A DNA stretch of 5,771 bases, from positions 1 through 5,771 of the forward strand of contig JAJECR010000155.1 of NCBI GenBank assembly GCA_022821935.1, in the 5' to 3' direction. This DNA is from Candidatus Latescibacterota bacterium. GTDB taxonomy: Bacteria; JAAXHH01. Below the pieces are notes generated by a model. It was not told the DNA's origin. It saw only the letters and a program-made list of their open reading frames with translations, and did not search any database. Shown here piece by piece: positions 1 through 5,771 of the stretch; position 1 is the first letter of the stretch, and every line of letters begins with the position of its first letter. A program made the position numbers and the translations under genes.

Positions 1-761
1 CAGAGTATCACCAGATGGCGGACGAAGAGCGATACGACGGCCTGCGGCGCGTCGCCGCCGTCTATCGCGCGCTGGTAGGCGCCCAGCGCCCTGGCCAGGT
101 CTTTCTCGCCTGCGGCCTCGGCGATATCGAAAACCGAGCCGGCGCGGACGGGTCCCAGCGTGTTTTCCACGTCGCCGGCAGCAATCGTATCCCTTCCGCC
201 TACGAACACGGCGAGTTTTTCCAGTTCACCGGCCAGTTCTCCCAGGTCGGTTCCCACGATGGCCTGTAACTGGTGCGCCGCCTCGGAGGTCAGCCGCTTG
301 CCGTACTGCCGTGCGTGCTGCTGGAGCCAGGCCGGGACCCGCTCGGGAAACAGCGGGTAGAACACCACGGAGACCGCCTGGTCCGCCAGTCTTTGGTAGA
401 GTTTCGTTTTCAGGTTGACCCTGGGCGCCTCGAGTACCAGAACCGTACTCGGCGACGGCTGTCCGGCGTAATCCGCGACGGCTTCCCTGTCCGTCTGCGG
501 CAACCGGTGGAAGTCCCTGACGACGACGACCCTGCGGTCGGTCATCATGGGCACCATGGAGGCGGCGGTCAGAATCGCCGTGGCATCGCTGTCATCACCG
601 TGCAGTACGTCCAGGCAGAACGCTTCGGTCCCCGGATCGACGATCCGGGCGATCAGGGCGCGTATGGCCTCTTCCTTCAGAAAACCCTCATCCCCCGAAA
701 GGAAGTACACCGGATCGATCCGGCTCCGTGCTATCTGTTCCATCAACTGTTCTGGTTTCAC
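1..761 (-). CDS. holA: DNA polymerase III subunit delta (clamp loader), 3'-truncated by window edge
   Basis: This is the delta subunit of the DNA polymerase III clamp loader. In the known family it binds the beta sliding clamp, opens its ring, and loads it on primed DNA with the gamma/tau and delta' subunits in the cytoplasm. About 253 residues are visible out of roughly 340 usual for the family; the missing part is the C-terminal collar domain. The N-terminus reads VKPEQLMEQI, then the family-typical block YFLSGDEGFLKEEA (about residues 19-32). A VLVLEAPRVNLKTKLYQRLA segment follows near residue 110, and the GTDLGELAGELEKLA helix starts at about residue 170, all characteristic of HolA. The GTG start at 761-759 is chosen because GGAAAGG lies 8 bases upstream and an in-frame TGA closes the frame six codons beyond that motif. 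The next in-frame ATG is six codons inside and has no comparable site. The gene is divergent from the DUF2400 gene. Identification is from sequence motifs and is firm. Confidence 0.93.
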   Translation of the reverse strand, partial: MKPEQLMEQIARSRIDPVYFLSGDEGFLKEEAIRALIARIVDPGTEAFCLDVLHGDDSDATAILTAASMVPMMTDRRVVVVRDFHRLPQTDREAVADYAGQPSPSTVLVLEAPRVNLKTKLYQRLADQAVSVVFYPLFPERVPAWLQQHARQYGKRLTSEAAHQLQAIVGTDLGELAGELEKLAVFVGGRDTIAAGDVENTLGPVRAGSVFDIAEAAGEKDLARALGAYQRAIDGGDAPQAVVSLFVRHLVIL

Positions 762-769
762 GTCGGGTA

Positions 770-776
770 CCTTTCC
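770..776 (-). promoter_or_regulatory. Ribosome binding site of holA
   Basis: On the minus strand the sequence is GGAAAGG, separated by 8 bases from the GTG start codon at 761. It is what decides the GTG start over the ATG six codons downstream. Confidence 0.6.
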
Positions 777-831
777 AGCGTATCACGGTTGAACATCAGC
801 GTGCCCGGGACCATAGCCTGCGTAAATCGGG

Positions 832-869
832 TTATGAAACCGGCCGTATACAATATATATTCAAGTCAA
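832..869. promoter_or_regulatory. AT-rich divergent promoter candidate between holA and the DUF2400 gene
   Basis: The 172-bp gap between the two divergent starts holds a single strongly AT-rich island in otherwise GC-rich DNA. It contains TATACAAT at 847-854 and a perfect 10-bp palindrome AATATATATT at 852-861. On the plus strand TATATT (856-861) could be a -10 element, with TTATGA at 832-837 as a poor -35 at 18-bp spacing. On the minus strand TTGACT (869-864) is a good -35 hexamer, but the -10-like TATACG follows after only 13 bases, which is too close. I infer that transcription of one or both genes starts here; the exact elements are uncertain and the palindrome could instead be an operator. 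Confidence 0.35.
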
Positions 870-933
870 GCCGCCAGTGACATTCCTTATCGGCGTCCGG
901 GTCAGACCCGGACATGAATTCGGACCTGTCGAC

Positions 934-1743
934 ATGCCCCGTTCCGGTAGAACCGCGCTGAAAGACCGGCTTGAGGAACTTTACCGGTCTTTCGATCCGT
1001 CCATGATCTCGCCAGACCCTCTCGAAGTGGTTAGGCGGTACGACCGTCCCGCAGACCAGGAAATCGCCGGCCTGGTCGCGGCGTCGCTGGCTTACGGCCG
1101 GGCTGAGCTGATTACGGGCGCGGTTGGTGAAATCCTGAGAAGGATGGGCGGAGCGCCAGGGGATTTCGTCATGGAGTACGAACCCGGGCGGGACGCCGGG
1201 CGCTTCGACGGGTTCGTATACCGGTGGACACGGGGATGGGATCTGGCCATGCTGGCCGCGCTCATGCAAAAGGCGCTTCGGCGATACGGGTCCCTCGGCG
1301 CACTCTTCTCCGCGGGCTACCGCGGCGGAGATCCCCATACGGGACCCGCGTTGACGCATTTCACCGACACGCTTCTCGGATACGCGGAGGCCGATCATCC
1401 TTCGGGACGGCTAGCGACAAAAACGGGTATACGCTACCTGTTGTCCTCCCCGAAGACCGGGAGCGCCTGCAAGCGGATGAACCTATACGTCCGCTGGATG
1501 GTGCGGCGCGACGCCTTGGACCTCGGCCTGTGGAATACGATACCGACTTCCGCTCTGGTTATGCCCATCGACACCCACGTAGCCCGTATCTCGAAACGGC
1601 TGGGGCTGACGTCCAGGCGGCAGGCGGACTGGAAGATGGCGGAAGAAGTCACGCGCTCGCTGCGGGAATTCGATCCCGACGATCCGGTGAAATACGACTT
1701 CGCGTTGTGCCACTGGGGGATGCTGGAGTTCAGAAACCGTTGA
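934..1743 (+). CDS. TIGR02757/DUF2400 family protein, possible HhH-GPD-like DNA repair protein
   Basis: The protein (269 residues from this start) belongs to the TIGR02757/DUF2400 family, whose function is not established. Family signatures seen are DQEIAGLVAASLAYGRAE (about 41-58), GSACKRMNLYVRWMVRRD (176-193), PIDTHVARISKRLGL (211-225) and DPVKYDFALCHWGM near the C-terminus. The DTHVARISKRLGL block resembles the catalytic-aspartate segment of HhH-GPD DNA glycosylases such as endonuclease III (VDTH followed by R and R/L residues). Asp213 and Lys180 are therefore candidate active-site residues; this is inference. There is no Cys cluster for an iron-sulphur centre after that block, and no signal peptide or membrane segment. 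The ATG at 934 is preferred because family members begin shortly before the LEELY segment. A GTG at 877 in the same frame would add 19 residues, and neither start has a clear ribosome binding site. The gene stands alone on its strand, divergent from holA and 156 bp before serS. Confidence 0.85.
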   Translation: MPRSGRTALKDRLEELYRSFDPSMISPDPLEVVRRYDRPADQEIAGLVAASLAYGRAELITGAVGEILRRMGGAPGDFVMEYEPGRDAGRFDGFVYRWTRGWDLAMLAALMQKALRRYGSLGALFSAGYRGGDPHTGPALTHFTDTLLGYAEADHPSGRLATKTGIRYLLSSPKTGSACKRMNLYVRWMVRRDALDLGLWNTIPTSALVMPIDTHVARISKRLGLTSRRQADWKMAEEVTRSLREFDPDDPVKYDFALCHWGMLEFRNR

Positions 1744-1746
1744 TCT

Positions 1747-1807
1747 CCTTCGCCGGGTAACGCCGCGTAGTTTATGCTTGCCGGGGCCGGAAGGTTGTTT
1801 CTATTTT
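1747..1807 (+). terminator. Possible rho-independent terminator after the DUF2400 gene
   Basis: Four bases after the DUF2400 stop codon, CCTT (1747-1750) and CCGG (1753-1756) can pair with CCGG (1787-1790) and AAGG (1791-1794). This gives an 8-bp stem with a two-base bulge and a loop of about 30 bases. It is followed directly by the T-rich run TTGTTTCTATTTT (1795-1807). The long loop and interrupted T-run make it weaker than a classical terminator. It would separate the DUF2400 gene from serS. The T-rich run might instead be part of a serS promoter. Confidence 0.3.
1778..1807 (+). promoter_or_regulatory. Weak promoter candidate for serS-tsaE
   Basis: TTGCCG (1778-1783) and TATTTT (1802-1807) are separated by 18 bases and loosely fit a sigma-70-type -35/-10 pair. 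They lie in the only AT-rich part of the 156-bp gap before serS. A start here would give a leader of roughly 80 bases. The match is weak and overlaps the terminator-like structure, so the two readings compete. No T-box signature was seen in the leader. Confidence 0.2.
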
Positions 1808-1890
1808 ACCGTGTTTTAACCGACAGCGCCCACACGGAACAACGGTCATCGGCGCCTGGACATGCTTCAGGCCCGTCGCCATCCGGTCAC

Positions 1891-1896
1891 GGAGGG
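1891..1896 (+). promoter_or_regulatory. Ribosome binding site of serS
   Basis: GGAGGG lies three bases before the ATG at 1900. The spacing is short, but the motif is strong, and it fixes the start at the ATG that begins the conserved MLDQRFVRNNPD N-terminus rather than at the in-frame ATG at 1774. Confidence 0.7.
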
Positions 1897-1899
1897 AAC

Positions 1900-3168
1900 A
1901 TGCTGGACCAGCGATTCGTCAGAAACAATCCCGACACGGTAAAACAGGCGGCCGCGAACAAGAACGAGCGGGTCGACGTCGACCGGTTCCTCGACCTGGA
2001 CACCCGGCGCAGGGAACTGCTTCAGGCGAGTGAATCGCTCAAGCAGCGGCGTAACACCGTGTCCGACGAAATCGCGCGCATGAAGCGAGGCGGGGAAGAC
2101 GCTTCCGGCCGGATCGTGGAAATGCGGGAGGTGTCCGCGCGCGTCAAGGGCATAGACGCGGAACTGGCCGACATCCAGGAGCGGCTGCGGGAGGTGCTCG
2201 AGCGGCTGCCCAACATTCCCCATCCGTCGGTTCCGGTCGGCAAGGATGAAAGCGCCAACGTGGAGGTGCGCCGCTGGGGCGCCACGCCTGAAGTGGAATT
2301 CGAGCGCAAGGCCCACTGGGACCTCGGGGAAGCCCTCGACATCATCGACTTCCAGCGCGCCGGCAAGATTTCCGGCAGCCACTTCGTCCTGTTCAAGGGA
2401 GAAGGCGCCCGGCTGCAGCGCGCCCTCATCCAGTTCATGCTGGACCTCCATATCCAGAAGCACGGATACACGGAAGTCATCCCGCCCTACATCGTGAACC
2501 GCCAGAGCATGTTCGGCACGGGCCAGCTGCCGAAGATGGAAGAAGACATGTACCGGACGGACATGGACGACCTGTTCCTCATCCCCACTGCGGAGGTCCC
2601 GGTCACCAACATGCACCGCGACGAAATCCTCGCCGAGGACGACCTGCCGGTCTACTACACGGCCTACAGTCCCTGCTTCCGCCGCGAAGCCGGCTCCTAC
2701 GGGCGGGAGACCCGGGGACTGATCCGGGTGCACCAGTTCGACAAGGTGGAGATGGTCAAGTTCGTCCGTCCCGAGACCTCCTACGATGAACTGGATTCGC
2801 TGGTGAACGACGCGGAGGAAGTGCTGCAGCTGCTGAACATCCCCTACCGTGTGATGAACCTGAGCACGGGCGACCTGAGTTTCGCCGCGGCGAAATGCTA
2901 CGACCTGGAAGCCTGGGCGCCCGGCGTAAACCGCTGGCTGGAAGTCTCCTCGTGCAGCAACTTCGAGGATTTCCAGGCGCGGAGAAGCGGGATCCGGTAC
3001 CGGGACAAGGACGGTAAAAGCCGGTTCGTGCACACCCTGAACGGTTCGGGCATGGGCATGGCGCGGACCCTGATCGCGGTCATGGAGCACTATCAGACCG
3101 CGCAGGGCAGCATCCGCATACCGGAGGTGCTGGTACCCTACATGGGTGGACTGAAGGTAATCGGGTGA
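1900..3168 (+). CDS. serS: Seryl-tRNA synthetase (class II)
   Basis: SerRS charges tRNA-Ser (and tRNA-Sec where present) with serine, using ATP, in the cytoplasm. The 422-residue product has the usual bacterial SerRS length. The N-terminal region starts MLDQRFVRNNPD and carries the heptad-like charged segment (about 25-105) expected of the long antiparallel coiled coil that grips the tRNA-Ser variable arm. The class II core follows: the TAEVPVTN serine-binding loop (T230-E232), motif 2 with FRREAGSYGRETRG from F260, LEVSSCSNFEDFQ around E348, and motif 3 NGSGMGMARTLIAVMEHYQ from N381 with the invariant Arg at 389. All expected catalytic motifs are present, so it should be active. The start at 1900 is supported by GGAGGG just upstream and by family alignment. 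The stop overlaps the tsaE start in a GTGA arrangement, indicating an operon. Confidence 0.97.
   Translation: MLDQRFVRNNPDTVKQAAANKNERVDVDRFLDLDTRRRELLQASESLKQRRNTVSDEIARMKRGGEDASGRIVEMREVSARVKGIDAELADIQERLREVLERLPNIPHPSVPVGKDESANVEVRRWGATPEVEFERKAHWDLGEALDIIDFQRAGKISGSHFVLFKGEGARLQRALIQFMLDLHIQKHGYTEVIPPYIVNRQSMFGTGQLPKMEEDMYRTDMDDLFLIPTAEVPVTNMHRDEILAEDDLPVYYTAYSPCFRREAGSYGRETRGLIRVHQFDKVEMVKFVRPETSYDELDSLVNDAEEVLQLLNIPYRVMNLSTGDLSFAAAKCYDLEAWAPGVNRWLEVSSCSNFEDFQARRSGIRYRDKDGKSRFVHTLNGSGMGMARTLIAVMEHYQTAQGSIRIPEVLVPYMGGLKVIG
3153..3157 (+). promoter_or_regulatory. Ribosome binding site of tsaE inside the serS 3' end
   Basis: GAAGG occurs within the last codons of serS, 7 bases before the GTG start at 3165. 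That GTG shares four bases (GTGA) with the serS stop. The arrangement suggests that ribosomes ending serS re-initiate on tsaE. Confidence 0.5.
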
Positions 3169-3683
3169 GCGCTCATATCCATTCGGACACACCGGCACAT
3201 CCCGGGCAGCCCGGCCGGCCTGAACGCCGTACTTTCGAAACGGACGGGCCGGGTCAAACGGCGCGCGTCGGAAGGCAACTGGCAACCGCCCTGGAGCCGG
3301 GGGACACGGTGCTGGTCGCCGGAGATCTCGGCGCCGGAAAGACCTGTTTCATCCAGGGCATATGCGCCGGCCTGGGCGTCGGCGAACCGGTCACGAGCCC
3401 TACCTTCACCCTCGTGAACGAATACGACGGTCAGCCTGGCCGGGTTCCCGTGGCCCATTTCGACCTCTACCGGCTGGACAGCCCGGATGCGGTGCTGGAA
3501 CTCGGTTTCGACGAATACGCGGACACCTGCGTCTGCCTCGTGGAGTGGGGCGACAGATTCCCGGAGATCATGCCCTCCGACGCGATCACGGTGCATATCG
3601 AAATCGGAGACGGTACGCGTAGAATGCTGGAGATAACCGGCGCCGGGAAGGCGGTTGCCGGTCTGGAGGGAGCGGCGTGTTGA
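3165..3683 (+). CDS. tsaE: tRNA threonylcarbamoyladenosine biosynthesis ATPase TsaE
   Basis: TsaE is the P-loop ATPase that works with TsaB and TsaD (and the TsaC/Sua5 product threonylcarbamoyl-AMP) to make t6A at position 37 of ANN-decoding tRNAs. The 172-residue protein has the Walker A motif GDLGAGKT (53-60), the switch-like block VTSPTFTLVNEY, HFDLYRL (98-104, with the Asp100 typical of the family) and LVEWGDR (Glu127-Trp128). These match TsaE in order and spacing. The family is usually about 150 residues. The excess is an N-terminal tail of some 20 residues rich in His, Pro and Gly before the conserved core, which may be disordered. The GTG start is chosen for its four-base overlap with the serS stop and the GAAGG upstream; no other good start precedes the core. 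No tsaB or tsaD gene follows, since the next gene is lon on the opposite strand. The last codons overlap a tandem duplication. Confidence 0.94.
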   Translation: MSAHIHSDTPAHPGQPGRPERRTFETDGPGQTARVGRQLATALEPGDTVLVAGDLGAGKTCFIQGICAGLGVGEPVTSPTFTLVNEYDGQPGRVPVAHFDLYRLDSPDAVLELGFDEYADTCVCLVEWGDRFPEIMPSDAITVHIEIGDGTRRMLEITGAGKAVAGLEGAAC

Positions 3684-3743
3684 ACGCATGTGGCGCCTCG
3701 TATCCGATCCGGAAGAGGCGGCGTGTTGAACGCTGTGGCGCCT
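3672..3743 (+). repeat. Imperfect 46-bp tandem duplication across the tsaE stop codon
   Basis: A 27-base segment at 3672-3698 recurs at 3718-3743 with a single base deleted (an A), an offset of 46 bp. Both copies contain GCGGCGTGTTGAACGC followed by TGTGGCGCCT. Similarity continues weakly about ten bases to the left (CTGGAGGG against CCGGAAGA). The first copy includes the tsaE TGA stop. Each copy presents a GTG-TTG-AAC run after a purine-rich stretch, which looks like a ribosome binding site and start codon. The two resulting frames are only 22 residues (3677-3745) and 16 residues (3723-3773, ending exactly before the lon stop codon). I recognise neither peptide. A local duplication by slippage is the simplest explanation. 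Confidence 0.75.
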
Positions 3744-3773
3744 GACCGCGGCGGCCCTGGACGGGGCAGCTGA

Positions 3774-5771
3774 CTAAAGCGGTTTGATGGACGGCTGCGG
3801 GACGGTCTGATTGGGGAGAAGGGCGGGCACATGGGATTCCACGACCGTAATGCCCATGGTCCGCTTGAGGACTTCGTCCATGGTAGATACCGGGCGGATT
3901 TCGATCTCGTTCCTCACCTCCGGCGGAACATCCACCAGGTCCTTCCGGTTGCGGAGCGGGATCGCCACTTCCCTGATGCCGGCCCGGAGGGCGGCGATCA
4001 GTTTCTCGTTCAGTCCGCCGATGGGCAACACGTTTCCCCGGAGCGTAATCTCGCCCGTCATGGCGATGTCGCACCGCACCGGCACGCCGGTCAGCGCCGA
4101 GCAGAGCGCCGTCGCGATGGTGATTCCGGCGGAGGGGCCGTCCTTCGGGATCGCGCCTTCGGGCATGTGCACGTGGATCTCGACGTTCTTGTAGAAATCC
4201 GGATCGAGTCCCAGCGAGGCGGCCCTGGACCGGGCATAGGTGAGCGCCGCGTGGGCCGACTCCCGCATTACCTCCCCCAGCTGGCCGGTCAGCGTCAGTC
4301 GTCCCGACCCGCGGCGGTTCAGCACACTGACCTCGATGGTGAGGATGTCGCCTCCCGACTGCGTCCACGCAAGTCCCGTGGCAAGACCCACCGAATCCTG
4401 TTTCACGACTTCGGAGTCCAGGTAGCGCGGTACGCCGAGGTACCCTGAAAGCTGATTGCGCGTGACCTGCATCCGTTTCCGGGACCTGCCTTCCACCACC
4501 TTGCGGGCCAGCTTGCGGCAGACCGCGGCGATATTGCGTTCCAGTCCGCGGACCCCGGCTTCGCGGGTGTATTCCCGGATGACGGCCAGCAGGGCGTCTT
4601 TCCTGAACGTGACGCGTTCCTTCTTCAGTCCGTGGGCTTCGATCTGCTTCGGTACGAGGAACCCCCGCGCGATGGCCAGCTTCTGGTTTTCGAGATAACC
4701 GGGCAGTTCGAGGATCTCCATGCGGTCGTTCAGGGCCGGGGGAATGGTATCGGTCGTATTGGCCGTCGTCAGGAACAACACCCGGGACAGGTCGTAGTCC
4801 ACTTCAAGATAGTGGTCGTTGAAGGCGTTGTTCTGTTCGGGGTCCAGCACCTCCAGCAGGGCCGACGCGGGATCGCCGCGCACGTCACGCCCGAGCTTGT
4901 CCACTTCGTCGAGGAGGATGACCGGATTCACGGTCCCCGCGCGGCGCATCGCCTGTATGATGCGTCCAGGCATGGAACCGATATAGGTCCGGCGATGGCC
5001 CCGTATCTCGGCTTCGTCGTGCACGCCGCCGAGCGACATGCGGACGAATTTGCGGCCCATGGCGCGCGCGATCGAACGGCCCAGGGACGTCTTGCCCACG
5101 CCCGGGGGGCCGACCAGGCATAGGATGGGACCCTTCAGGTGCCTGGTGAGCTGGATCACAGACAGGTATTCGAGGATGTGTTCCTTCGGTTTTTCCAGCC
5201 CGTAGTGATCGGCGTCGAGCACGGACTCCACCCTGGCGATCTCCCGGTTGTCCCGCGTCCGTTTCCGCCACGGCACCTCGACGAGCCATTCGAGGTAGTT
5301 GCGGATCACGGTCGCTTCGGGGGACGTGGGATGCATCTGCTGGAGTTTGTCCAGCTCGTTCATAGCCTTTTCGTGGGCTTCTTTGGGCATCTTCGCGTCC
5401 GCGATCTGCTGGGCCAGGCCACCCAGGTTTTCCGGCAGATCCTCCAGTTCGCCCAGTTCCTGCTTGATCACGCGCATCTGTTCCTGGAGGAAGAACTCGC
5501 GCTGTGACTTGTGTATCCTGTCGCGGACTTCACCGTCGAGCTGGTTCTTGATCTCCAGGATCTCGAGCTCCGTGGCCAGGATGGCGGCCAGTTCGTCGAG
5601 CTGCTCGATGATCGAAGGCGCTTCGATGAGCCGCTGCTTGACCTGGGGGCTCTGCTGTATGAAGGCCGACATGGTGTCCACGAGGCGCTGGGCGTCGTCC
5701 ATGTTCTGCATAGACAGCAGGATCTCATCGGGCGCCTGCTGGTTCAGCTTGATGTACTCCGAGAACTGATC
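3774..5771 (-). CDS. lon: ATP-dependent protease La (Lon), 5'-truncated by window edge
   Basis: Lon is a cytoplasmic homohexameric AAA+ serine protease that degrades misfolded and regulatory proteins. The frame is open to the window edge: 665 residues are visible, and about 130 N-terminal residues, including the true start, lie beyond it. Visible order (numbered from the first residue seen): the end of the substrate-binding N domain with a helical linker (REFFLQEQMRVIKQELGE, 91-108); the AAA+ module with Walker A GPPGVGKT (Lys227), GGVHDEAEIRGHRRTYIGSM, Walker B VILLDEVDK (Asp288-Glu289) and TTANTTDTIPPALNDRMEIL; and the protease domain with KDGPSAG (Ser547) and GGLNEKLIAA (Lys590). The Ser-Lys spacing of 43 equals that of E. 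coli Lon (S679/K722), so the catalytic dyad is intact. The bacterial-type (LonA) layout has no membrane segment. The C-terminal tail is short and ends PQPSIKPL. The gene converges on tsaE with a 90-bp gap and no convincing terminator. Confidence 0.97.
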   Translation of the reverse strand, partial: DQFSEYIKLNQQAPDEILLSMQNMDDAQRLVDTMSAFIQQSPQVKQRLIEAPSIIEQLDELAAILATELEILEIKNQLDGEVRDRIHKSQREFFLQEQMRVIKQELGELEDLPENLGGLAQQIADAKMPKEAHEKAMNELDKLQQMHPTSPEATVIRNYLEWLVEVPWRKRTRDNREIARVESVLDADHYGLEKPKEHILEYLSVIQLTRHLKGPILCLVGPPGVGKTSLGRSIARAMGRKFVRMSLGGVHDEAEIRGHRRTYIGSMPGRIIQAMRRAGTVNPVILLDEVDKLGRDVRGDPASALLEVLDPEQNNAFNDHYLEVDYDLSRVLFLTTANTTDTIPPALNDRMEILELPGYLENQKLAIARGFLVPKQIEAHGLKKERVTFRKDALLAVIREYTREAGVRGLERNIAAVCRKLARKVVEGRSRKRMQVTRNQLSGYLGVPRYLDSEVVKQDSVGLATGLAWTQSGGDILTIEVSVLNRRGSGRLTLTGQLGEVMRESAHAALTYARSRAASLGLDPDFYKNVEIHVHMPEGAIPKDGPSAGITIATALCSALTGVPVRCDIAMTGEITLRGNVLPIGGLNEKLIAALRAGIREVAIPLRNRKDLVDVPPEVRNEIEIRPVSTMDEVLKRTMGITVVESHVPALLPNQTVPQPSIKPL

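Noticed and set aside
273..917. A 214-codon plus-strand frame opposite holA
   Set aside because: It covers the holA coding strand in antisense and continues through the holA start region; the sequence is Arg/Gly/Pro/Val-rich with no motif.
877..933. GTG at 877 as the start of the DUF2400 protein
   Set aside because: It has no ribosome binding site, would lie almost on the promoter-like AT-rich island, and adds 19 residues before the family's usual N-terminus. It cannot be fully excluded.
832..1398. A 188-codon minus-strand frame opposite the DUF2400 gene
   Set aside because: It is antisense to a gene with clear family motifs, and its own translation shows no recognisable domain.
1774..1899. 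In-frame 42-residue N-terminal extension of serS from an ATG at 1774
   Set aside because: The conserved SerRS N-terminus begins at the ATG at 1900 with GGAGGG before it. The extension is unlike SerRS and runs through terminator- or promoter-like sequence.
1867..3285. A 472-codon open frame on the minus strand, opposite serS and the start of tsaE
   Set aside because: It lies antisense to a complete SerRS with all motifs. Its translation is low-complexity (rich in V, R, H, P, A), as expected for the shadow frame of GC-rich codons, and it matches no family I recognise.
3754..3767. GCCC...GGGC hairpin as a bidirectional terminator between tsaE and lon
   Set aside because: The stem is only four base pairs and no T-run follows on either strand.
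1..5771. Mobile elements, CRISPR arrays, tRNA or rRNA genes, or a novel multi-gene system
   Set aside because: No transposase, integrase, regular spaced repeats, tRNA-like cloverleaf or rRNA segment was seen; all five genes are of conserved chromosomal families.

Overview
The window is a stretch of GC-rich bacterial chromosome holding five recognisable housekeeping genes and no sign of mobile DNA, CRISPR, tRNA or rRNA. Every gene is a core bacterial type: a replicative clamp-loader subunit, seryl-tRNA synthetase, TsaE and Lon. The base composition and codon bias look uniform across the window. The lineage cannot be named from this sequence. A TIGR02757/DUF2400 gene beside a bacterial serS-tsaE pair points to a Gram-negative-type bacterium, but that is a weak inference.

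Layout: (1) 1-761, minus strand: holA (DNA polymerase III delta subunit), cut at its 3' end by the window edge. (2) 762-933: a divergent intergenic region with an AT-rich core that probably carries promoters for both sides. (3) 934-1743, plus strand: a TIGR02757/DUF2400 protein with motifs resembling an HhH-GPD DNA glycosylase. (4) 1744-1899: a gap with a terminator-like hairpin followed by a T-rich run, then a strong ribosome binding site. (5) 1900-3168, plus strand: serS. (6) 3165-3683, plus strand: tsaE, overlapping the serS stop by four bases and probably translationally coupled to it. (7) 3684-3773: a short convergent gap containing an imperfect 46-bp tandem duplication that starts inside the end of tsaE. 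(8) 3774-5771, minus strand: lon, cut at its 5' end by the window edge.

The genes fall into three functional groups. holA and perhaps the DUF2400 protein concern DNA replication or repair. serS and tsaE both act on tRNA (charging of tRNA-Ser and t6A37 modification). Lon is the ATP-dependent quality-control protease. I do not see a previously undescribed multi-gene system. The points most worth a second look are the glycosylase-like residues of the DUF2400 protein, the duplicated start-like sequence after tsaE, and the serS-tsaE coupling.
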